Shown piece after piece: positions 55,931-64,000 of a stretch of DNA of 64,000 nt. Where the stretch lies: the NCBI GenBank assembly GCA_039621445.1, contig CP154955.1, positions 54,565,341-54,629,340 of the forward strand, given 5' to 3'. The stretch comes from Euglena gracilis (taxonomy: Eukaryota; Euglenida; Euglenophyceae; Euglenales). The position numbers and the translations under genes were made by a program. Each line of letters begins with the position of its first letter. Position 1 is the stretch's first letter. The notes below the pieces were generated by a model. It searched no databases, had not been told where the DNA came from, and saw only the letters and a program-made list of their open reading frames with translations.

Positions 55931-57974
55931 CTTGTGTTGCTTTTGGAGAATGTTGTCCTCGAAATCGCGGACCCGTACAAACCATATGTGCTGGAATTCG
56001 ACAGCAGCGATTACGCTGTTGGCGGAGTTCTTAGCCAGCAAAACACGGCGAATGAACTCCGACCTGTGGCTTTCTTCAGCAGAAAGCTACAGGGCGACGA
56101 CGGCAAAGGTCACGTCAAGTGGAGTATACGCGAGAAGGAAACCTACGCAATCGTGCTTATACTCCAGAAATTCCGAAGCTGGGTCGCCAGCAGCCTCGTC
56201 CAGATCCTCGTCAAGACCGATCATGAGAGTCTCCAACACTGGTACACCGAGTATTTGAACAAGGCCATGTCATCGGTCGGAAGGCGATGCAGATGGCATG
56301 AGTTCTTGAGTCAGTTCAACCTTGTGGTTATATATGCCTGGTCACACACAGAAAGTAGCGGATCCGCTCAGTCGGGCCCCTTGGTATTACCCTGGGAACC
56401 CGGATGAGGGAGACGCGACTTTTCATGGAAGCCAGGAAGCTGACGAATACGCACGTCGAAACGACGCTGCGGATAATCTTTTCGATTCTTTTCCCGTTTC
56501 ACAACTATTCCTGGTCGCACCAGTGCGCGGAAGGCGTCGACGTGGAAGCACGTCCGAACCCCGGCGTATTACGTGCACGGAGTCCCCTTCCCCACAGTTC
56601 TTTCGTGAATGTGATTATAGTCGTGATCCGGTGTATGATACCATTGTCACCAGACTTCGTAATGGCGAAGTGCTGGAGAATTACACTCTTTCACCTTTAC
56701 GGTTGGTTTTTCGCAATGAATCGGGTTACAAATATTGTATCCCCCAGGACCTGGTTGATGATGTGATTTTGTGCTACCACGGTCACTTTGGGGCCCCCAA
56801 ACTTCCTGAGCGAGAAAGAGCTTTACTCACGCTGTTTGCGAATAGCGCAACGGTGTCAAATTTGTCAAGCGGTAAAACCCCGCAGAGGTACCCCCCCTGG
56901 TACGATGGACTTTTTCCCCGTACCCCCTGACATTTTTACATCCCTCTGCATGGATTTTCTGGAATTAGAACCGTGCAAAGGAACGGACGACAAAATTTAC
57001 GATTACGTTTTTGTTGTCGTCTGCAGGCTGAGTGGGTACATTGTAGCCATTCCATGCCAGAAGTCAGGGTTGACTGCCCAAAAAAAAGTTTGGCAACTAT
57101 ATTTTTGGAGAAATGCATTTGCTTAATGGGTTTACCGAATGAAATTGTGAGTGATCAAGACCATTTGATTTCTTCAAGGTTTTTCACCACTTTGTGCGGT
57201 TTACTCGGAATTGAGCAACATTTTTCCACTATACACCGACCCAAAGGCAATGGTAGAGCCGAGGCAGCCGTGAAATCCGTCGTGAATATGCTTCGCCTTT
57301 CACTGGCTGACTCGCGCAGCAACTGGATATCAGTGCTACCATGGTCTTTGTTTTATATAAATACCCTACCAGGGTTGGTTTTACCTCACTCCCCCTATAA
57401 ATTAGTTTTCGGACGGGACCCTCCGGCCATAGGGGATGTCCCTTCGGAGAGACCCGCTCGAATGAGTGTCAGTTGCGAGACCTGGTTTGCGGAAGTAGAA
57501 AATCTACGTTCTGCAGTCCAGATGCGAGTCACTGATATTTATGCAACTAAATGGAAATCGTTTTTGCAGAATTTCAAGTCACCTGTGTATAGTCCCGGTG
57601 ACCGCGTGTGGGTGCGGAATAGCCGTACTCGCTTGCAGTCTTCCAAGCTGGACCCCCTTTGGCGCGGCCCCTGTGAAATCCTAGAAAGACTAGGTACCAG
57701 CGGGCGGTATAAGGTCGCATTACCAAATGGTGTTGAGGACGTTCATATAGACGACTTCAAGCCATACCTCACACCGCCGGATGGGAATCCCATCCCGTGC
57801 TTGCACTTCAAGCCCCGTTCCAGATTACCTGAGACGGACGACTTTGTAGTCGATAAAATTATCGATCACAAAATCGACAAAGGTATGCACCTTTGGAAAG
57901 TCCGCTGGAAAGGGTATGGGCCCGAGGAGGACACTTGGGAGCCAGCAACCAGTTTTGTTGGGTATGTCCAGTAA
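55931..57974 (+). pseudogene. Ty3/gypsy RNase H, integrase and chromodomain
   Basis: RNase H starts at VLEIADPYKPYVLEFDSSDY and contains FFSRKL, REKETYAIV and TDHESL. The frame shifts near 56,335 (to PGHTQKVADPLSRAP), near 56,795 into the integrase zinc finger (CYHGHFG, later CQICQ), and in an A8 run near 57,080. The integrase core has D (MDFLEL), D (NEIVSDQD) and E (GNGRAEAAVK). A C-terminal chromodomain reads VVDKIIDHKIDKGMHLWKVR then WKGYGPEEDTWEP, ending at TAA 57,974. This marks a chromovirus. The three frameshifts make the copy inactive. It points away from its own RT at 58.4-59.6 kb. Confidence 0.85.
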
Positions 57975-58196
57975 GATTGGAAGCTGTGGAACAAGAAGCA
58001 TAACATTGATGTTTCCATGACAAGTTTTTGAGAACGCATGGGAAACCCACGTTGTTCTCTTTTATTTTTATCATTTATTCTTATCATTCTTTCTTTCCGC
58101 AGAATTTTTTTTTACCAGACAATAGTCAAGAGGTTACCCTTACCACCTCGCAACCAACAACCTCACCATCCCACCGTACCAACCCCGGGCGGTATC

Positions 58197-58368
58197 ATGC
58201 TGCCCGGTGGAAGGGATCCAGGCGGAGGACCGCCTTACCACCCCACCACTCACCCTCAACCTGACCAATATGCGTATCGATACGGTACGCAGCCACCTGC
58301 ACGGACTGCGGCTCAGGGAAACCCTGAAGCCAGCAGCAGTAGCAGGATGACCCCGATGGCCGCGGAAC
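58197..58368 (+). pseudogene. Displaced N-terminus of the third retroelement ORF
   Basis: ATG at 58,197 opens MLPGGRDPGGGPPYHPTTHP, a Pro/Gly/Gln/Tyr-rich sequence ending RMTPMAAE just before the RT remnant begins on the other strand. If the block 55.93-58.37 kb is turned round, this reads on in frame into ISAIRLSSPPTVCGC on the minus strand at 55,920, leading to the Lys-Gly ORF. The 220 bases between the integrase stop and this ATG hold AT-rich sequence with a TTTCCGCAG. Confidence 0.5.
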
Positions 58369-58370
58369 CT

Positions 58371-59603
58371 TGATTTTCTCAGGGGCCTCGCGCATTTGGT
58401 CATCCCAAATGACTTTGGTGTTGTCAACAGCCCGGTTTTTGAGCTGTTTGGTGAGGGGCACCAATATTTTCGCGAAGTCCCTCATATATATCGCGTAGTA
58501 TTGGGCTAATCCCAAAATCCTTTGAGGTGAGTAATCGTTTTGATTACCTCAGGGGTCCATTTCTTAATGGCTTCGAGTTTGCTCGGAGCGGCTTTCCGCT
58601 GTCCATTGCTGAGATGTGGCCGCAATATTTATAAGCTCGCGAAACAAATGCATTTTCGCGCCTTTCGCGAAAAGCACATGTTTTTGAAAAGCGGTTAATA
58701 CCGCGCAAACATGGTGGAAGTGAATGTCGAGGATATCCTCGCTCGATTTTGCGGATGGTGGTGGTGTTCCCACCAGCACATCATCAATGTACACAATAGC
58801 AAACGGTAAGTCGCGTAGAACCCATTGAATCATGCGTTGAAACATGGCTGGGCCATTCTTAACTCCCATGGGGAGTACCGTCCGTTGGTACACACCCTTG
58901 GAAGTCACGAATGCCGTGTGTGCTTGTGAGTCGGGGTGCCAGTGCATTTGATGAAAACCGTCCTCCAGATCGAAAATTGACCACAACCAGTTTTCCGATT
59001 GTTTGGTGATCAAATCCTCGATCAGGGGGAGCGGGAAGGGATCATCCCTTGTCTGGGAGTTGAGGTGCCGGTAATCCGGCACCAGTCTCCATTTCTTCTG
59101 ACCTGAGGTGTCTGGGGGTTTAGGAAAAACAAATGCCTGGGATGTCCACTCGCTTTTCGAGGGTACAATCCACTTGCGCTGAATAAGCTTCTCAATCATT
59201 TCATTGAGAGCTTGTTCGCGTTCTCCCGAACACCGAAAAATTTCCGGTGCATTGGTTTAGCTCCTTCCTTCAGCTCGATCTTACAAACACCGAGCGGGCC
59301 GCGTATCGCGGGGTCTATGTCGCACGCGTATACTGGATTTTCCGGCACATCGTGAAATTCGCGGGTGATCCGCGAACAAAATTCGGCTGATTTAGGATGC
59401 TGACCTGCACTCTCGATGACTGCGGAAACCGCCAGGGTATCCCTGGGGCTACCGAGCTTCCTGGGCACCGCGAATTCGGAAATTCCGAATGCATCGAAGA
59501 AACGTACGCGAAAAATGATTTCTTCTAAGGGTGGTAATATTTTACCACAAAAGTCTTCAAAAATCGGTACATTAGTGGGTAAATCCCACCAATGCAAACA
59601 CAC
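58371..59603 (-). pseudogene. Ty3/gypsy protease-RT fragment
   Basis: From the 5' side: a region with FDAFGISEFAVPRKL (possible protease remnant), then EFHDVPENPVYACDI, EMIEKLIQRKWIVPSKSEW, the RT core with WRLVPDYRHLN, IFDLEDGFHQMHW, VLPMGVKNGPAMFQRMI and the catalytic YIDDVLVG, and the connection GLAQYYAIYMRDFAKILVPL ending WDDQMREAPEKIK. Frameshifts are visible near 59,230 and 58,620-58,520. The coding stops abruptly at 58,370; RNase H is found inverted at 55,931. The 5' end runs into the inverted repeat of the DIRS element at 59,620. Confidence 0.8.
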
Positions 59604-59619
59604 GTACGATAGTTGGGTG

Positions 59620-59654
59620 GACCATTCGGGCTCCGCACTGCGAGATGGTGAGGT
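59620..59654 (+). repeat. Left inverted repeat of the DIRS-like element
   Basis: 35 bases starting GACCATTCGGGCTCCGC; the exact reverse complement is at 63,759-63,793. The flanks on both sides diverge at once. It abuts the truncated gypsy RT, so the DIRS-like element either inserted there or recombined with it. Confidence 0.85.
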
Positions 59655-59873
59655 CCTGCTTTCCTTGCCGGCTGTTCTGTTCTGGTGTGTTTGTGCGTGC
59701 GCGGGGGGTGCTTCTTACTGCTTTTTGTTGCCGGAGTTGGCTGATTCCTATTTCTGCCCTTCGACCTCAAGGAGAAAGAATTTTACTCTACGACTCAAGT
59801 GGACGAAAATTTTCGGAACTTCAACTACCTGACGGAAGAATTCCACTTTTCGAAGATCAACAACGAGACTTCC
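59655..59873 (+). promoter_or_regulatory. DIRS-like element 5' leader
   Basis: Untranslated stretch between the inverted repeat and the first ATG. It is conserved with 48,960-49,193 (GGCTGATTC, TGCCCTTCGA, AAGGAGAAAGAA), which suggests it holds the element's promoter or replication signals. No consensus promoter identified. Confidence 0.4.
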
Positions 59874-62800
59874 ATGAAGAATGAATTTCAAAGAACCTTT
59901 GAATTTCAAGAAGAACTTCAACAGACTTCCAAGAAGTCAACTGAAGCTGGGGAAGGTGGAGACACAGCAGCAGCTGCAGCAGCTGGAGGGGCGGCAACAG
60001 CTCGTCAGTCCGTGGCCATCGCAACCCCCCCACCCCCCAACGCTTCAGAGATTTCAAAACTCCAGGTTTCAGACTCCCCCACTAACAATGATGGCCATGG
60101 ACCATGGACAACTGTGGTCAGGAAGAGACGACAGAGAGGGACCACCATCACAGGTCCAACAGACTCCACCCCTTTTTCTCAGTTCCTCCCCTTTCAGGGG
60201 AAAAAGCAAAGGCTATGGCAGCCTCAATCCAAAGGATTCAGATCCAAGTCAAGGCTATGGCAGCCATCATTGGACAGGGCCTGGGGCCCAGAATCATGGC
60301 TATGGAAGCCATCATCCAAGAGGGCAGTGGGCCCAGGAGCAAGGCTATGGCAGCCTGTGTCAAAACCTGGGAAGCTCCCATGGGGGAAAGGTATGTCCAA
60401 CTTACCCCACAGCTCCCTCAAACACAAACCCCTCAGGAGCTGCACATCCAGGCAAGCAACCCCCCCTTCAGGGGAAGGCCAATGGAGGCCATTATGTGCA
60501 AGAGGCCAATGGGGGCCAGGGGAAGCATCGAAATATCAAGGCCAATGGAGGCCATTATATGCAAAAGGCCAATGGAGGCCAGGAGAAGCATCAAGATTTC
60601 AAGGCCAATGGAGGCCATTTCAATCAAAATCAAGTGGCCATTGGAGGCCAATGCATTCAAGATCACACCAGCCCTTGGGGGGGAGGCCCAAGATTGGCTA
60701 CACAAGGGCCCCCCCAGAAGGTAATCAAGCCAAACCCCCCAGCTATATATGTACCTTCCCATTGCAGACACAGACTTTCCCCAATCTTTCAAAATCAGGG
60801 GGAAAGCCTGTCTTTGGGCAGCCCTATGGCAGGGCCAGAGGTGACCCCAGTGATGGGGCAGCCAGGCAGGACCCCAGTGATGGGGCAGCCAGGCAGGACC
60901 CCAGTGATGGGGCAGCCAGGGGAAGGGACCCCAGTGATGGGGCCTGTGGAATCCCCAGACACATTACACCCAGGGGTGCCCCCATTCATGGCCCTGCAGG
61001 CCAGCATTCACCATTGGGTCAAGGCAGGGGCCAGCACAGAGGTATTAAACCTGATAAGGGAAGGGGTCAGGGCAGATCTTCCCCTCCCCCCTCAGATGTC
61101 CTTAAAAATTCCCTTCAAAACCCCCCAAGAAATAATGACTGCCCAAAAAATTCTGAGGGAATACGAATGTGCAGGGGCAACCAGGCAAATCACCCCAGAG
61201 GGAGCAAAACATTTTGTCCCCTATTTTATCATTTCCAAACAGGAAGGGGGAAAGACAAAGGAAAGATTAATTTCAGATTGTCGACATTTAAATCAACATT
61301 TCACCCCCCAGAAGTTCAGACTGGAACACATGGGAAACATTTTCCCATATCTCAGAAAGGGTTGGTTCTGTGGAAAAATAGATCTGAAAGATGCTTATTT
61401 CCATTTAAAGCTGCACAGCAGCCTGGAAAAGCATGTCTGCATGCAAGTGGGGGGGGAAACGTGGCAATTTCAAGCTGCATGCTTTGGGTTAAGCAGCCTG
61501 CCACAAAAGTTTATGACTCTCATGAGAGTCTGGGAAAGAAAATGGAGGAAGGAAGGAAAGGTAGTTTTCATCTACCTAGACGACATTTTGCTGTTAGCCC
61601 CCAGCAAAAAGACAGCAGCCCAGCATTTGGCAGAAATGAAAAAAGATCTGTTACTGGCAGGTTTCAGAATAAGCCTCCCCAAATCATGTCTGGAACCAAC
61701 ACAAGAAATAAAGCATTTGGGCCAGTGGATCAATTTGAAAAAAGGCCAGCTGGAAATTCCACAGGAAAAATTAAAATCCCTAAGAAAGGAATTAGGAAAG
61801 GTGCTGACAGCACAAAAGATGAGCTGCAGAAAACTCAGCTCTATTGTAGGGCAAGTCAGAAGCTATTTAGTTTCAATGCCTTTTCTCAGAATTCTGACAG
61901 ATCAACTTTGCAAAATGGTGGATTTGCACACAAAGTGGGGTTGGGACCACACCCTGACCATTCCCCAGGGGGTCAAAGATCAAATTGTGGAGTTAAAAAC
62001 GTTTTTGCAGCCAGGTGTGGGCAGAGCCTTTCAATCCCAGGCCTCTCAGGAACTGTTCTCAGACAGCAGCACCTGGCAATGGGGGGGGCTGGACAAAAAG
62101 TCTGGTCAAAAGGTCCAGGATTTCTGGAGGGACCTGCATGTCCTTCACATCAATCAAAAAGAATTGATGTCTGCAGTGGAAACTGTAAAGGCTTTGGCAA
62201 AACCAAAACAAACCATTGTTCTTCATGTGGACAGCCAGGTGGCAGTCAGTTATTTGACAAAATGGGGAGGCAAAAAGCCATATTTAAATTCCATCCTAAA
62301 ACCCCTTCTGTACCATTGCCAAGAAAGGCAAATCAACTTGCAGGTGGTTTGGGTTCCCACAAAAGAACAATTGGCAGACTCCCTGACCAGGGAGCAAAAA
62401 GATCCAGGGGATTATACCCTGAACCTGACCATTTTTCATCTGATTCTGAAGTTTTTCAAAAACCAGATCACCCCAGAGGTGGACATGTTTTGCACACCCA
62501 GCAACAAAAAATTCCCCAAGTTCATTTGTCGATACCCCCACCAAGGGGCCTTATTGGTGGATGCTCTGAAGGCAGATTTAAGGGGTCTCCCCCCAGTTTA
62601 TGCCAACCCTCCCTGGAGCATCATTCCCCAATGGGTTCAGAGATTAATGTTAAACCCAGACCTAATTTGTCTGTTGATTGTACCCCACTGGGCTTCGACA
62701 TCATGGTGGCGCCAATTAATGTCAATCAGGCAGCCAGGCAGCAAGGTTTTGCTAGTACCCCCCCAATGGGGTCTGTTCACCAACTGCTGGGGGGAGGAGA

Positions 62801-64000
62801 TGCCCCCCCCAAGGTGGAATTTGGCCTGCTTGATTGTGTCAGGCAAATATTACAATCCCAGGAAGTTTCGATGTCCAGTATCGACACTTACATAAAAAAT
62901 CTGGGAAATGTCAAAAGATATGACTCAGCCTTCAGGGCATTGGTGGGTCAATTATTGCACAAAGGGGTGCCTCTGCAGCAGTGCACAGTCCCCAAGATGG
63001 CTGAAGCCATCCTTGATCTTGCTGTTCATAGCATCAATACTGCACGAAATGCATATGCAGCAGCCTTATTACTCCCAGGGTTTGGGTCTTTGAGATTTTC
63101 ACCCCTTCTGGCTCCATTGAAAAGGAAGTGGAATGCCAATGTCTGCAAGTATGCCCACTTTTGGGACCCCACTGATTTCCTAGAACACATCATGAGGAAT
63201 TCCACACCCCTCTCAGACCTATCTGTGAAAGAGCTCAGAAACAGACTCATCATCTGTTGGAGGCTTTTGGCCCTCCACAGGGGGGTTGATTTAGCCAGGA
63301 CACAGCGAAAAATCAGTTTCGTGGGAGAAAAAATTTTCATTTTATTGCAAAGGAAAGGGTGGCAATTCCCAAAATGGGAAGAGATTTTGAATTTGCCACA
63401 CACACCCCTCATCAGCCCATGGCATTTATTGAAAGAGTATGTGGAGAGGACAGCCCACATGGTTGGGCACAAAAATAATTTGTTGTGGTCTTTGGATGGT
63501 AAAAGACCTTTGACATCAGAAAGGGTGAATTCCCTAACCAAAGAAATTCTGCAGGAGGGGGGGGTGGACACCACCCACTGGAAACCCCACAGCACCAGAG
63601 GGGCTGGGGTCTTATGGTGGAAAAATGCTGGTTTGCAAGTGGAAGAAGTCCAGCAGCTGGGTCAGTGGAAAAATTTTGGTGCCTTCCAAGCTCATTATTT
63701 GAGGCTGGGAGTCGTGTCAAAAATTCAAAATATTATGGCCCAAAGGGGGGTGCACAGTACCTCACCATCTCGCAGTGCGGAGCCCGAATGGTCTGGGACT
63801 CCCACGACAAAGGAAGGGGGAGGAAGGGACCAAGAGGGCGAAGCACAAGAAGATGGTGAGCCCATCCCTCCCACCCAAAAAATCAGCAGAAAAAGAAATA
63901 CATCCCAACCAGAAAAGGGACCCCCAACCAAGCAGCCCCAACCACCCACCCAGAAACACAGAAAGAGACCACCATCCCCATCAGGGGGGGGGCCCCCCAC
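59874..64000 (+). CDS. DIRS-like element: Gag-like region and tyrosine recombinase in one open frame (runs off the window)
   Basis: ATG at 59,874 opens a frame with no stop to the end of the window (1,375 codons). Its start (MKNEFQRTFEFQ, an Ala/Gly run, NDGHGPWTTVVRKRRQR) is Gag-like and conserved at 49,194. The stretch 61,100-62,650 overlaps RT in another frame and does not look like protein. From about 62,700 it is a tyrosine recombinase: N-terminal helical domain (IDTYIKNLGNVKRYDSAF), catalytic Arg in LLALHRGVDLART (63,279), H-S-T-R (63,588-63,599) and Tyr in GAFQAHYLRLG (63,696). The frame then passes through the right inverted repeat into a basic Pro/Lys-rich tail. Confidence 0.8.
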   Translation, partial: MKNEFQRTFEFQEELQQTSKKSTEAGEGGDTAAAAAAGGAATARQSVAIATPPPPNASEISKLQVSDSPTNNDGHGPWTTVVRKRRQRGTTITGPTDSTPFSQFLPFQGKKQRLWQPQSKGFRSKSRLWQPSLDRAWGPESWLWKPSSKRAVGPGARLWQPVSKPGKLPWGKGMSNLPHSSLKHKPLRSCTSRQATPPSGEGQWRPLCARGQWGPGEASKYQGQWRPLYAKGQWRPGEASRFQGQWRPFQSKSSGHWRPMHSRSHQPLGGRPKIGYTRAPPEGNQAKPPSYICTFPLQTQTFPNLSKSGGKPVFGQPYGRARGDPSDGAARQDPSDGAARQDPSDGAARGRDPSDGACGIPRHITPRGAPIHGPAGQHSPLGQGRGQHRGIKPDKGRGQGRSSPPPSDVLKNSLQNPPRNNDCPKNSEGIRMCRGNQANHPRGSKTFCPLFYHFQTGRGKDKGKINFRLSTFKSTFHPPEVQTGTHGKHFPISQKGLVLWKNRSERCLFPFKAAQQPGKACLHASGGGNVAISSCMLWVKQPATKVYDSHESLGKKMEEGRKGSFHLPRRHFAVSPQQKDSSPAFGRNEKRSVTGRFQNKPPQIMSGTNTRNKAFGPVDQFEKRPAGNSTGKIKIPKKGIRKGADSTKDELQKTQLYCRASQKLFSFNAFSQNSDRSTLQNGGFAHKVGLGPHPDHSPGGQRSNCGVKNVFAARCGQSLSIPGLSGTVLRQQHLAMGGAGQKVWSKGPGFLEGPACPSHQSKRIDVCSGNCKGFGKTKTNHCSSCGQPGGSQLFDKMGRQKAIFKFHPKTPSVPLPRKANQLAGGLGSHKRTIGRLPDQGAKRSRGLYPEPDHFSSDSEVFQKPDHPRGGHVLHTQQQKIPQVHLSIPPPRGLIGGCSEGRFKGSPPSLCQPSLEHHSPMGSEINVKPRPNLSVDCTPLGFDIMVAPINVNQAARQQGFASTPPMGSVHQLLGGGDAPPKVEFGLLDCVRQILQSQEVSMSSIDTYIKNLGNVKRYDSAFRALVGQLLHKGVPLQQCTVPKMAEAILDLAVHSINTARNAYAAALLLPGFGSLRFSPLLAPLKRKWNANVCKYAHFWDPTDFLEHIMRNSTPLSDLSVKELRNRLIICWRLLALHRGVDLARTQRKISFVGEKIFILLQRKGWQFPKWEEILNLPHTPLISPWHLLKEYVERTAHMVGHKNNLLWSLDGKRPLTSERVNSLTKEILQEGGVDTTHWKPHSTRGAGVLWWKNAGLQVEEVQQLGQWKNFGAFQAHYLRLGVVSKIQNIMAQRGVHSTSPSRSAEPEWSGTPTTKEGGGRDQEGEAQEDGEPIPPTQKISRKRNTSQPEKGPPTKQPQPPTQKHRKRPPSPSGGGPP
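59881..62895 (+). CDS. DIRS-like reverse transcriptase, RNase H and methyltransferase-like polyprotein
   Basis: A 1,004-codon frame. Residues 1-360 are low complexity (ANGGH and MGQPGRTPV repeats) and may not be translated from this ATG. RT follows: PYFIISKQEGGKTKERLISD, GKIDLKDAYFHLKLH, CFGLSSLPQKF and the catalytic YLDD at 565-568. RNase H has LFSDSS (Asp728), HINQKELMSAVE, LHVDSQVAVSYL and KEQLADSLTREQ. The C-terminal part (VDMFCTPSNKKFPKF, then NPPW at 909-912) matches the Dam-like methyltransferase domain typical of DIRS elements. No frameshift or stop interrupts the domains. It overlaps the Gag/recombinase frame throughout; expression probably needs frameshifting or an internal start. 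Confidence 0.85.
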   Translation: MNFKEPLNFKKNFNRLPRSQLKLGKVETQQQLQQLEGRQQLVSPWPSQPPHPPTLQRFQNSRFQTPPLTMMAMDHGQLWSGRDDREGPPSQVQQTPPLFLSSSPFRGKSKGYGSLNPKDSDPSQGYGSHHWTGPGAQNHGYGSHHPRGQWAQEQGYGSLCQNLGSSHGGKVCPTYPTAPSNTNPSGAAHPGKQPPLQGKANGGHYVQEANGGQGKHRNIKANGGHYMQKANGGQEKHQDFKANGGHFNQNQVAIGGQCIQDHTSPWGGGPRLATQGPPQKVIKPNPPAIYVPSHCRHRLSPIFQNQGESLSLGSPMAGPEVTPVMGQPGRTPVMGQPGRTPVMGQPGEGTPVMGPVESPDTLHPGVPPFMALQASIHHWVKAGASTEVLNLIREGVRADLPLPPQMSLKIPFKTPQEIMTAQKILREYECAGATRQITPEGAKHFVPYFIISKQEGGKTKERLISDCRHLNQHFTPQKFRLEHMGNIFPYLRKGWFCGKIDLKDAYFHLKLHSSLEKHVCMQVGGETWQFQAACFGLSSLPQKFMTLMRVWERKWRKEGKVVFIYLDDILLLAPSKKTAAQHLAEMKKDLLLAGFRISLPKSCLEPTQEIKHLGQWINLKKGQLEIPQEKLKSLRKELGKVLTAQKMSCRKLSSIVGQVRSYLVSMPFLRILTDQLCKMVDLHTKWGWDHTLTIPQGVKDQIVELKTFLQPGVGRAFQSQASQELFSDSSTWQWGGLDKKSGQKVQDFWRDLHVLHINQKELMSAVETVKALAKPKQTIVLHVDSQVAVSYLTKWGGKKPYLNSILKPLLYHCQERQINLQVVWVPTKEQLADSLTREQKDPGDYTLNLTIFHLILKFFKNQITPEVDMFCTPSNKKFPKFICRYPHQGALLVDALKADLRGLPPVYANPPWSIIPQWVQRLMLNPDLICLLIVPHWASTSWWRQLMSIRQPGSKVLLVPPQWGLFTNCWGEEMPPPRWNLACLIVSGKYYNPRKFRCPVSTLT
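60845..60935 (+). repeat. Tandem 27 bp repeat inside the DIRS Gag region
   Basis: CCCAGTGATGGGGCAGCCAG occurs three times in tandem with a fourth partial copy (27-30 bp period, in frame). It encodes DPSDGAARQ in the Gag frame and TPVMGQPGR in the RT frame. Length variation here would not break either frame. Confidence 0.85.
63759..63793 (-). repeat. Right inverted repeat of the DIRS-like element
   Basis: Exact reverse complement of 59,620-59,654. It lies inside the recombinase frame, 63 bases after the catalytic Tyr codon, and encodes SPSRSAEPEW there. In DIRS elements an internal copy of a terminal repeat (internal complementary region) is expected, so this may be that internal copy rather than the true right end, which could lie beyond the window. 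Confidence 0.75.

Noticed and set aside
56335-57090. Programmed ribosomal frameshifting in gypsy pol
   Set aside because: Three shifts in one pol ORF, plus more in the RT, at sites not typical for Gag-Pol signals, indicate decay.
60104-60724. Third open frame (206 codons) inside the DIRS Gag region
   Set aside because: Low-complexity repeats keep all three frames open; it has no counterpart in the related copy at 49 kb, where the 49,194 frame is the conserved one.

Overview
The window is eukaryotic, repeat-rich nuclear DNA, most likely from a microalga and probably a dinoflagellate. The signs are very short GC-rich coding exons (third positions nearly all G or C) lost in kilobases of intron, hundreds of poly-C/poly-G hairpin insertions, long microsatellites, and a retroelement protein with a Lys-Gly run of the kind common in dinoflagellates. 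This is an inference from style; there is no rRNA, tRNA or organelle gene to fix the taxon. I saw no bacterial operon and no CRISPR array.

1-12,063: fragments of a plus-strand gene for an FkbM-type methyltransferase (exons at 3,954 and 4,801, probable last exon ending at 12,063). 15,810-28,598: a plus-strand gene for a probably secreted protein, beginning with a signal peptide and ending at TAG 28,596; nine exons are visible and several junctions agree in phase. 29,300-47,320: more GC-rich exons of one or more related genes; the pairs FHYPKEC/FHHPKEC and LHVWREP occur in both loci, in the same order, so the loci are paralogous or contain internal repeats.

The introns and spacers of 1-48 kb are built from small non-autonomous DNA elements. 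Two superfamilies can be defined from the sequence: hAT-like elements (termini CAGG...CCTG, 7-8 bp target duplications, at least six copies) and TA-target elements with (AA)CCCC...GGGG(TT) termini (at least nine copies). Many from both carry the same internal GC hairpin (CGGCGC-loop-GCGCCG). They are nested in each other, and some abut exons, so they are candidate introners.

48.6-64.0 kb is a retroelement island. 48.6-49.6 kb holds a decayed 5' part of a DIRS-like element. 50.7-59.6 kb holds a decayed Ty3/gypsy chromovirus: protease/RT on the minus strand, RNase H-integrase-chromodomain on the plus strand, and a long unusual minus-strand ORF. The layout is best explained by one internal inversion between about 55.93 and 58.37 kb. 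From 59,620 to at least the window end lies a well-preserved DIRS-like (tyrosine recombinase) retrotransposon whose two main reading frames are both open over 3 kb: one carries RT-RNase H-methyltransferase, the other a Gag-like N-terminus and the tyrosine recombinase.
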